This document shows positions 7,347-13,624 of a stretch of DNA of 23,182 nucleotides, piece by piece (positions within the stretch are counted from its first letter, which is position 1; every line of letters begins with the position of its first letter). Position numbers and translations under genes: made by a program. Origin of the DNA: an uncultured Eubacteriales bacterium (lineage in GTDB: Bacteria > Bacillota > Clostridia > Oscillospirales > CAG-272); the NCBI GenBank assembly GCA_934500855.1, contig CAKSUH010000003.1, positions 1 to 23,182 of the forward strand, given 5' to 3'. The notes beneath the pieces are model-generated. The model was given only the letters and a program-made list of their open reading frames with translations. It made no database searches and was not told the DNA's origin.

Positions 7347-8834
7347 TTATGCACTGTAGGTTGTAAACTTTTTGAGGATTCCCAATTCGGTCTTGTTGTA
7401 GGGACTGAAGGAAAGAACCTCAAATCCAACCACGCCGAACTCACTGCCCACCTTGTTTTTGTAGGGGCCGTCCTTGAGCTGAGCGCGATCCGTGTAAGCC
7501 GCCTGCGCGACCGCCGCAACCGATCTCGAATTGCTGTCCTCGCTGTAAGCGCCCGCGAACTCCGCAAGCGTACCGTCCGCCATTTCCGCCTTGACATAGG
7601 GCAACGCGGACCACATTTCGTCCTTGTCGGTCAGGTTCTCCAGAACGCCCTCAAAGGCTTCCGCGGCATCCGCTTCCACCTGACGGAAGGTGATTCCCGC
7701 CGCCGTCAGAGCAGACGGCGTTGCGCCTGCCGTGGCAATCGCCTCGGTGAGGTCCTCGGTTTTGACAAACAGGATACCCACCTTCTTCACATAGTCCTTC
7801 ACTTCCGCATAGTCCTCGATTGCGCCTTCGAATTTCAGCGCGCCGACCTCGGCAAACCGAACTCTTGCGCCGTCCAGCAACGAAGCCTTCAGGTTTACCG
7901 CATCGAATTTCTCGTTTGCCTTCACAACCTTGTAAGTACTGCCCGCCGCATACAGCTTGTTGTCCGAACGGTTCTTCCATGCGTGGACGGCCGAGCCGGA
8001 CACCTCTGCGGGAAGCGTCACATTTCCGTCTGCGTCCTTCTTGCAGCTTGCAACCGCAAGGTCCGCGCTGTAAAACACCGCGTCGTCATCCTCGTCCACA
8101 ACCGTGCCGAGGTCAACCGCGTTGATTTTCTTCAGCGTTGCGCGCCCCGCAATGTTCGGCTTGTTCTGGGATTCGTAGTTGCACCAAGCCCACTGGGTGA
8201 TCATCTCTCCCTTGCTGTTCTTCCGATCGGTCAGGAAATCCAGACCGATTACGGCATTCGCCGCGGCGAACTTCGCATCCGAGAAGGTGTACTTTGCTTC
8301 AACCGTTACATCCTTGCCGTCATTGGTCCGCTTCACGGTGTATTCAAACCAGTTGCCGACCGTCTTGGTTTCCTCACGAAGCGAAAGGATCGTGGTTCTG
8401 CGGCAGGGACCCGTTGCGTCGCCGCCCCGCTGACAGGGGTCGGTGCTCTTTCCTGTCTCATCCACAAGGACCTGGAAAACATCGCCGTTGTTGTAAGTGC
8501 CGTCGGGATCGTTCAGTTCCGCCCAGAAATACAGGTACGCGCCGGAAGCGTCGCTTCCCCACATCGCCTTGAATTTCGCGGGCTTCTCATCCGGCACAAG
8601 ATTCTGCCAGTATGCCCGGACTTCCTCGCTGAACGGGACTTTCTCCCACGGCTCGTCTGCGCCGACGGTTCCGTCCACCGTCATTTTGGCAGGGTCAACG
8701 CGGTAAATGCTGTAGCTTCTGAGGTCCTCGTAGGTGTTCAGCCCTGCAAAAGCAGAGATGCCGCCGAACACGAGCGCAACCTGAAAAACGAACAGACAAA
8801 CCGCAATCAGCCTTGCTGTCTTTTTCACTTTCAT
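7347..8834 (-). CDS. Secreted CBM9-type carbohydrate-binding protein, first of a tandem pair (495 aa)
   Basis: First gene of the long minus-strand unit. The ATG at 8834 is chosen over one 8 codons upstream because the stretch between them is itself the ribosome binding site (AAAGGAGGAG). The signal peptide MKVKKTARLIAVCLFVFQVA ends near AFA (about residue 30). Residues about 40-230 form a CBM9-like module (MTVDGTVGADEPWEKVPFS, AYLYFWAELNDPDG, VFQVLVDETG). Two Cys flank a Gly/Asp loop (DPCQRGGDATGPC) and could form a disulphide. The linker has AVHAWKNRSDNKLYAAG, and the C-terminal domain begins GARVRFAEVGALKFEG and contains FAGAYSEDSNSRSVAAVA. Architecture and domain order match the downstream protein, although the two have diverged strongly. 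No enzyme motif or anchor is visible. Glycan binding outside the cell is inferred from the module. Confidence 0.8.
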   Translation of the reverse strand: MKVKKTARLIAVCLFVFQVALVFGGISAFAGLNTYEDLRSYSIYRVDPAKMTVDGTVGADEPWEKVPFSEEVRAYWQNLVPDEKPAKFKAMWGSDASGAYLYFWAELNDPDGTYNNGDVFQVLVDETGKSTDPCQRGGDATGPCRRTTILSLREETKTVGNWFEYTVKRTNDGKDVTVEAKYTFSDAKFAAANAVIGLDFLTDRKNSKGEMITQWAWCNYESQNKPNIAGRATLKKINAVDLGTVVDEDDDAVFYSADLAVASCKKDADGNVTLPAEVSGSAVHAWKNRSDNKLYAAGSTYKVVKANEKFDAVNLKASLLDGARVRFAEVGALKFEGAIEDYAEVKDYVKKVGILFVKTEDLTEAIATAGATPSALTAAGITFRQVEADAAEAFEGVLENLTDKDEMWSALPYVKAEMADGTLAEFAGAYSEDSNSRSVAAVAQAAYTDRAQLKDGPYKNKVGSEFGVVGFEVLSFSPYNKTELGILKKFTTYSA

Positions 8835-9076
8835 AAAATCTCCTCCTTTGATTTTCAAAAATAAATTCGGGTAACCGATGCGGCAGTTGCCTCCGCCGCC
8901 GAGGTCAACCTCCCTTCCTGTTTATTAAGGTAACACCGCGTAATTCCGATGGTGCCTCAATCCGGTTCGTTAAAAATTCGGAAGCCGTCCGTTTCCCGTT
9001 TCTTCTCTTTTTGCGTCAGATTGATCCGTATCCCACGGTTTTTGTGTAAAAAGTAGAAATCTTCGGGGCTTCCGTC
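8835..9076 (-). other. Leader of about 240 nt of the surface-protein unit
   Basis: This is the untranslated stretch between the predicted start site (about 9076) and the first ATG (8834). It holds only small imperfect palindromes, such as GAGGT-CA-ACCTC around 8901-8912. I recognise no known riboswitch, T-box or tRNA, and no open frame with a ribosome binding site other than that of the first CBM9 gene. The length leaves room for post-transcriptional control. Confidence 0.45.
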
Positions 9077-9082
9077 GATTTC

Positions 9083-9111
9083 ATTATACAACTTTTCTGT
9101 TGCATTGTAAA
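9083..9111 (-). promoter_or_regulatory. Sigma-A promoter of the surface-protein unit
   Basis: On the minus strand TTTACA (9111-9106), a 17-base spacer and a consensus TATAAT (9088-9083). It faces away from the AraC promoter at 9205-9233, leaving about 93 bp between the two -35 boxes. It is the only convincing promoter upstream of the seven genes that run to 1123. Confidence 0.88.
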
Positions 9112-9131
9112 TATCCTATCTTATGCAAAAA

Positions 9132-9181
9132 GATGTCATTTCTTACGATTTCACCCGATATGTGCCATTTCGGGGTGAAAT
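9132..9181. promoter_or_regulatory. Candidate operator between divergent promoters
   Basis: Between the two -35 boxes lies an inverted repeat: ATTTCACCC (9148-9156) and GGGTGAAAT (9173-9181), 9-bp perfect arms with a 16-base centre. A related direct repeat, TGTCATTTC (9134-9142) and TGCCATTTC (centred near 9166), overlaps it. The position suits a regulator that controls both directions; the adjacent AraC gene is the natural candidate. Binding is inferred. Confidence 0.6.
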
Positions 9182-9204
9182 ACTTAACTTTTGAAAATAT
9201 CCCG

Positions 9205-9233
9205 TTGACAACGCCCCAAAAATCCGCTATAAT
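9205..9233 (+). promoter_or_regulatory. Sigma-A promoter of the AraC-rhamnosidase unit
   Basis: TTGACA (9205-9210), a 17-base spacer and TATAAT (9228-9233), all consensus. The start site would fall near 9240, directly at the AAAGGAGG ribosome binding site, so the leader is only about 14 nt. Confidence 0.93.
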
Positions 9234-9253
9234 AAGGAAAGGAGGTGAATGTT

Positions 9254-10120
9254 ATGCTCTTTGACTACTTCTTCTGTCGGGAGTCGCTGACGGAGCCGAT
9301 GCGCTACGGATCCTTTCAGCTGTTTCAGATCGGCAGAGCCTACTGCACCCCCGGCGCCGTCATTCCTCCCCATGTTCAGTTCAACCTGTATGAACTGACA
9401 ATCGCAAGAAGCGGCGCGGGAACGGTTTACACCAACAAGGTCCCGAAACAAGTCTCGGGCGGAGACATCTACCTCTCCCTGCCCGCCGACACACACGCAA
9501 TCGTTTCCGACAGCGAAAACCCGCTCAAATTCGATTTCATCGCCTTCAATTCCTCCGACCCGACCGTTGTACAGGGGCTGGATGAGCTGATCGGCGCCAA
9601 CTACCTCCCCGAAAACCGCCTTTTTCGGGACGAACGGATCGAACAGCTGGTCGGAAGCGCGATTCCCGAGGTGGATTCTCCGCAGGCGGACTCCGAATCG
9701 CTTCTGTGCGCAATCTTCACGCAGTTGCTGGTGTATCTGCTCCGTGATTTCCGCGATCGCAGCCCGGACAAGCATTCCCAGCAGATGACGGAGGCGGAAA
9801 TTCTCTGCCGCAGAATCATGACCTACATTGATACGCACATTTATTCCATCCGCAGTCTGGAGGAAGTTGCCCAGCATTTCGGTTACAGCTACAACTACCT
9901 CTCCACGCTCTTCCGCACGCATACCTCCACCACCCTGCGGCATTATCACTGCGAAAAAAAGCTGAACACCGCGCGTTATCTGCTCCGCAACCGTGACCTG
10001 CGGATTACCGACATTGCCGAAATGCTGAACTACTCCTCGGTCTACGCGTTCGGAAAAGCCTATCGCCTCCGCTTCGGCATCTGTCCGCGCGAAGCCAGAA
10101 AGGAAAACCGCTCCGTCTGA
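9254..10120 (+). CDS. AraC-family transcriptional regulator, divergent from the surface-protein unit (288 aa)
   Basis: A one-component regulator with a cupin-like N-terminal sensor (GAVIPPHVQFNLYELTI, then GGDIYLSLPADTHAIV) and a C-terminal AraC DNA-binding domain (about residues 190-285): LEEVAQHFGYSYNYLSTLF and ITDIAEMLNYSSVYAFGKAY, ending RLRFGICPREARK. The ATG at 9254 is used because AAGGAGG ends 8 bases before it; the GTG at 9245 overlaps that ribosome binding site and cannot be the start. The gene is followed after 48 bases by the rhamnosidase with no terminator, so the two are probably one operon. Its position beside the divergent promoters and the repeat at 9132-9181 suggests that it controls both the CBM9 unit and its own operon. 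The effector is unknown; rhamnose or a rhamnose-containing sugar is plausible from the neighbour. Confidence 0.93.
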   Translation: MLFDYFFCRESLTEPMRYGSFQLFQIGRAYCTPGAVIPPHVQFNLYELTIARSGAGTVYTNKVPKQVSGGDIYLSLPADTHAIVSDSENPLKFDFIAFNSSDPTVVQGLDELIGANYLPENRLFRDERIEQLVGSAIPEVDSPQADSESLLCAIFTQLLVYLLRDFRDRSPDKHSQQMTEAEILCRRIMTYIDTHIYSIRSLEEVAQHFGYSYNYLSTLFRTHTSTTLRHYHCEKKLNTARYLLRNRDLRITDIAEMLNYSSVYAFGKAYRLRFGICPREARKENRSV

Positions 10121-10168
10121 CAGATTTGATAATGATAATAATTCTTATTCCATATAGGAGACAATACC

Positions 10169-12418
10169 ATGCTGGAAAATATTGCTTGGATTCGCGTGCC
10201 GCATGAATCCGAAATCAGTCCTTGCCCCGTCTTTGTCCGCAAGTTTCACCTGAACGGGAACGAAACCGAGCTGACGCTTGCAGTCACCTGCATCGGCATC
10301 TATCGGGTCTCGCTCAACGGAACTCCCGTCGGGGACGCGCTTTTTGCCCCCGGCTTCACCTCCTACCCGCACCGTCTGCAGGTGCAGACCTACGACCTGC
10401 GCCCTTATGCCGCAGTCGGAGAAAACCGTTTGGAAATTCAATGCGCCAACGGCTGGGCGGTCGGTTTTCTCGGTCGCGGCAATACCAACCATATCTTTGC
10501 CGACCACATCTCGCTTGCTGCAAAGATTTCACGCACGGATTCCGACGGGAGCGTTACCTGCATCGGAACCGATCCCGACTGGACGGTATGCAAAAATGCC
10601 ATCCGTTCCGCGGAATTCTACCACGGTGAAACCGATGACTTTACGGCGAAAGAGGAATGTCTCGGCAATGCGCTCCCCGATGTTGCTCCCACCGCCCACC
10701 TGATTCCCGATGAGGGCGTTCCCGTGCGCGAAATTGCGCGGGTTCACGCCAAGCGCCTGTTCCGCACGCCGAAGGGCGAAACGGTGGTCGATTTCGGGCA
10801 GAATCTTGCCGGATATGCGGAAATCACCGTCACCGGAAAACCCGGCGACCGCGTAACGCTTTCCCATGCCGAAACGCTTGACCGTGACGGCAACTTCTAC
10901 ACCAAAAATCTGGAACTTGCCGAATGCCGCAACACCTACATTCTCGACGGCACGCCGCGCGTCCTCAAGCCGCATTTCACCTTTCAGGGATACCGCTACA
11001 TCCGGAGTGACGAATTTCCCGCCGAAGAGGAGATTCGCCCCGAAAACTTTGTCTCGGTTGCGATCAGCTCCGACCTGAAGCAAACCGGGTCCTTCCTCTG
11101 CGGAAACGAAAAAGTCAACCGCCTGTACCGGAATACGCTCTGGGGTCAACGGAGCAACTTCATCGACATTCCGACCGACTGCCCTCAGCGCGACGAACGG
11201 CTCGGCTGGCTCGGCGACGCGCAGGTCTTTATCCGCACTGCGGCGATCAACTGCGATGTCAGGCGCTTCTTTGAGAAATGGCTGAACGATGTGATGGTAG
11301 AGCAAAACCCGGACGGCGGCATTTACGGCGTGGTACCGAAGGTGCCCGGCAGAGGAACCAAGATTTCCACCGCATGGGGAGACGCAACGGTCATCTGCCC
11401 GTGGGAGCTTTACCGCGCCTACGGCGATCGCGACCTGCTTGCCCGCCACTTTCCGATGATGCAAAAATGGGTGGACTATGTGCACGCGCAGGGACCGGAA
11501 GAATTTCTGTGGCTCGGCGGCAACCACTACGGTGACTGGCTGGCGGCGGATGCCGATCTTTCGCCGGCAGTCCGTCGGGGCGCCACACAGACCGACCTGA
11601 TTGCAAGCGCCTATTTCGCATATGTCACGCAGATTCTGATACACGCAGGCGAGGTGCTGGGCAAAGAGATGCAGCCCTACCGCGATTTGCTCACCCGCAT
11701 CCGCACGGCATTCCGCAAGACCTTTATGCGGGACGGGCTTCCCGTACTGTACCCGAAATTCGACGGACTTTCCTCCGATCGCCGCGTCATCGGACAAACC
11801 CAGACGGCAATCGTGCTGATTCTGCATTTCGGTCTGTATGAGGGCGAAGCGGAGAAAGCAAAGCTGGCTGATACCCTGCTTGAGATGATTCGGGAGAACG
11901 GCGGTTGCATGGCAACGGGATTTGTCGGCACGCCGTTCCTGCTCCACGCGCTGACCGAAGCGGGACGCGTGAAGGAAGCCTACGATCTGTTTTTGCAGGA
12001 GAAGTACCCCTCGTGGCTGTTCTCGGTCAACCGCGGCGCCACCACAATCTGGGAGCACTGGGACGGCATCCGCGAGGACGGCAGTTTCTGGGACGATGAA
12101 AAGAACTCCTTTAACCATTATTCCTACGGTTGCGTGTTCGACTGGGTCTGCGGCGAGGCACTCGGAATCAACCCCGCAGAGCCAGCCTACCGCCGCGTCC
12201 GCATCACCCCTCACCCCGACCGCCGACTCGGCTTTGCGGAAGGAAGCATCACGCCGCCCGTCGGAAAAATTTCGGTCGCGTGGCATTTTGAGGAGGACGG
12301 ACAGGTGCGGTACAACATCTGCCTGCCGGACGGCGTTGAGGGCGAACTGATACTGCCGGGCGGACAAACCTCCGTGCTTTTGCCGGGGCAATCGGTATTC
12401 TACGGAACGGAGCGCTGA
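10169..12418 (+). CDS. Glycoside hydrolase family 78 alpha-L-rhamnosidase, intracellular (749 aa)
   Basis: This family removes terminal alpha-L-rhamnose from plant polysaccharides (pectic rhamnogalacturonan) and glycosides by an inverting mechanism. Domains in order: Bac_rhamnosid_N-like beta-sandwich (about 20-105, GIYRVSLNGTPVGDALFAPG), the concanavalin-like Bac_rhamnosid domain (about 190-305, ETVVDFGQNLAGYAEI), the (alpha/alpha)6 barrel (about 310-660) and a C-terminal beta domain (about 665-749). The barrel carries the family hallmark DCPQRDERLGWLGDAQ; Glu343 there matches the known general acid. TTIWEHWDG follows, with Glu629 matching the general base. NHYSYGCVFDW and the Tyr/Trp-rich loops are also typical. 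There is no signal peptide, so it acts in the cytoplasm on imported rhamnosides. At 749 residues it is shorter than the multi-domain secreted members. GGAG lies 9 bases before the ATG. A bidirectional terminator follows. Confidence 0.96.
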   Translation: MLENIAWIRVPHESEISPCPVFVRKFHLNGNETELTLAVTCIGIYRVSLNGTPVGDALFAPGFTSYPHRLQVQTYDLRPYAAVGENRLEIQCANGWAVGFLGRGNTNHIFADHISLAAKISRTDSDGSVTCIGTDPDWTVCKNAIRSAEFYHGETDDFTAKEECLGNALPDVAPTAHLIPDEGVPVREIARVHAKRLFRTPKGETVVDFGQNLAGYAEITVTGKPGDRVTLSHAETLDRDGNFYTKNLELAECRNTYILDGTPRVLKPHFTFQGYRYIRSDEFPAEEEIRPENFVSVAISSDLKQTGSFLCGNEKVNRLYRNTLWGQRSNFIDIPTDCPQRDERLGWLGDAQVFIRTAAINCDVRRFFEKWLNDVMVEQNPDGGIYGVVPKVPGRGTKISTAWGDATVICPWELYRAYGDRDLLARHFPMMQKWVDYVHAQGPEEFLWLGGNHYGDWLAADADLSPAVRRGATQTDLIASAYFAYVTQILIHAGEVLGKEMQPYRDLLTRIRTAFRKTFMRDGLPVLYPKFDGLSSDRRVIGQTQTAIVLILHFGLYEGEAEKAKLADTLLEMIRENGGCMATGFVGTPFLLHALTEAGRVKEAYDLFLQEKYPSWLFSVNRGATTIWEHWDGIREDGSFWDDEKNSFNHYSYGCVFDWVCGEALGINPAEPAYRRVRITPHPDRRLGFAEGSITPPVGKISVAWHFEEDGQVRYNICLPDGVEGELILPGGQTSVLLPGQSVFYGTER

Positions 12419-12447
12419 ACCCTGCAGAATACCGTAAAAACAAAAAA

Positions 12448-12463
12448 GGGACTGCAAAGTCCC
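12448..12463. terminator. Bidirectional intrinsic terminator
   Basis: GGGACT (12448-12453) and AGTCCC (12458-12463) pair around a 4-base loop. An A-rich run precedes and TTTTTTGTTTTTTT follows, so the element works on both strands. It ends the rhamnosidase operon and the convergent oxidoreductase gene, whose stop is 14 bases away. Confidence 0.93.
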
Positions 12464-12476
12464 TTTTTTGTTTTTT

Positions 12477-13322
12477 TCAGAGTCGGACTTCCGTCCACGG
12501 ATGTTCCGCCGCGGTTCTTGCCGCCTGCATTACACCGATAACCGTAACGGTCTCCTCCGGTTTTACGGGTACCTCCGCGCCGTCAAACATCGCAAGGATG
12601 GATGCAATCAGACGCTTGAAGAAATCGCCGCCGATATTGACATAGTTCAGCCGCTTTTCGGGATCCGTGCTCTCGGGAGAGATGGCAAATCCCGGCGCGT
12701 GCTTGGAATCGTACATACACAGGTTGGCAACCCGACCGTCGCGGTACTTCATGGCAAGCACGGTGTTCTTGCCGCCGGACAGCGCCATAACCGATTCGAC
12801 ATCCGCGCCCATCAGCCGCACGGCAATCTCCACAAAGTGGATCATGTAAATGTCCTGTCTGCCCGAACCGCTGACCGTAACCGAACGAAGCGGCTCCTGC
12901 CAGTCCGCCAACTCATCCGCAAAGCGCAGTGCGGAAGAGGAGAACAGCTTCACCCCGTACTGCTCTGCCAACGCAAAAATGGCTCTTGCGGTGTCTGCGT
13001 CGGGGGCAAAGGTCTTGTCCATATAGCAGGGCTTCCCGCAGGGGAACACCCGCTTTGCATAGTCAAGATGGCGCTCCGGATTGTCGGGAGAGAGCACGAT
13101 CAGGAAATCCGCCCGCTCGCAGACCTCCTCAACGGTCGCGCATTTCTCCACGCCGAATTTTTCGCACCACTCGTCGGTCGTCACCCCGTCCACCGGGGAA
13201 ACATCCAGTTCCGCCCAGGCATATGCAATCTCAAACTCCGGGTTGATCTCCTTGATCCATGCCGGATAGTTGTTTGCGTGCCACTCACTCAGATAGTAAT
13301 CAATAAATCCGATCTTTTTCAT
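12477..13322 (-). CDS. Gfo/Idh/MocA-like oxidoreductase (281 aa)
   Basis: The family consists of NAD(P)-dependent dehydrogenases acting on sugars, inositols and related polyols in the cytoplasm. The N-terminal Rossmann part keeps the general layout (FLIVLSPDNPERHLDYAKRV, then CYMDKTFAPDADTARAI, where DK stands in for the usual EKP catalytic Lys motif), and a C-terminal alpha/beta substrate domain contains MIHFVEIAVRLMG. The classical GxGxxG dinucleotide loop is missing: the chain begins MKKIGFIDYYLSEWHANN. At 281 residues it is also shorter than the usual 330-390, so cofactor use is uncertain; it may be a non-canonical subfamily. AGGGGGA precedes the ATG at 13322. The gene is transcribed alone from the promoter at 13382-13410 and is divergent from the 514-residue protein. 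A role in modifying a released sugar is inferred from context. Confidence 0.8.
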   Translation of the reverse strand: MKKIGFIDYYLSEWHANNYPAWIKEINPEFEIAYAWAELDVSPVDGVTTDEWCEKFGVEKCATVEEVCERADFLIVLSPDNPERHLDYAKRVFPCGKPCYMDKTFAPDADTARAIFALAEQYGVKLFSSSALRFADELADWQEPLRSVTVSGSGRQDIYMIHFVEIAVRLMGADVESVMALSGGKNTVLAMKYRDGRVANLCMYDSKHAPGFAISPESTDPEKRLNYVNIGGDFFKRLIASILAMFDGAEVPVKPEETVTVIGVMQAARTAAEHPWTEVRL

Positions 13323-13381
13323 GTTTGAATCCCCCTGTATGCGGTTATATCGGAATCCGCATCCGTTTTGCCGTTACTGTT

Positions 13382-13410
13382 ATTATAGAGCAAAAAAACC
13401 GTTTTGTCTT
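13382..13410 (-). promoter_or_regulatory. Promoter of the oxidoreductase gene
   Basis: On the minus strand a consensus TATAAT (13387-13382) has a 17-base spacer to AAGACA (13410-13405), a 4 of 6 match to the -35 consensus. Confidence 0.75.
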
Positions 13411-13468
13411 TATCATTTTACGATTCAATAATTCACACTTTCCGCATTGCCAAAAGCACTGCGATCAT

Positions 13469-13531
13469 CGAAAAACGGTAAACAACATCCCGCGAAATGG
13501 TAAAGCAGGAGCCGCAAAAAAGTTGTATAAT
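13469..13531 (+). promoter_or_regulatory. Candidate activator-type promoter with 22-bp direct repeat
   Basis: A consensus TATAAT (13526-13531) lacks a recognisable -35 box. Two imperfect direct repeats sit at 13469-13486 and 13491-13508, identical at 12 of 18 positions with the shared core GGTAAA, and offset by 22 bp (two helical turns). The nearer copy overlaps where the -35 box would be, the usual arrangement for activation by an AraC-type protein. The rest of the 300-bp gap between 13323 and 13624 shows only the two promoters and the ribosome binding site of the downstream gene. Confidence 0.6.
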
Positions 13532-13624
13532 ATAAAATACACCCGATCCGCCCGCGGCAACCGTCTGCGGGCAGGTCAATCGGAAAAACGAATATCCCGG
13601 ACAACCGAAACAGGAGGACCGTTT

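Noticed and set aside
8835..9076. Known riboswitch or T-box in the long leader
   Set aside because: I could not find conserved riboswitch cores, a T-box sequence or a terminator/antiterminator pair.
10529..12457. 642-codon open frame on the minus strand
   Set aside because: It is the shadow of the GH78 rhamnosidase, whose motifs and ribosome binding site are certain.
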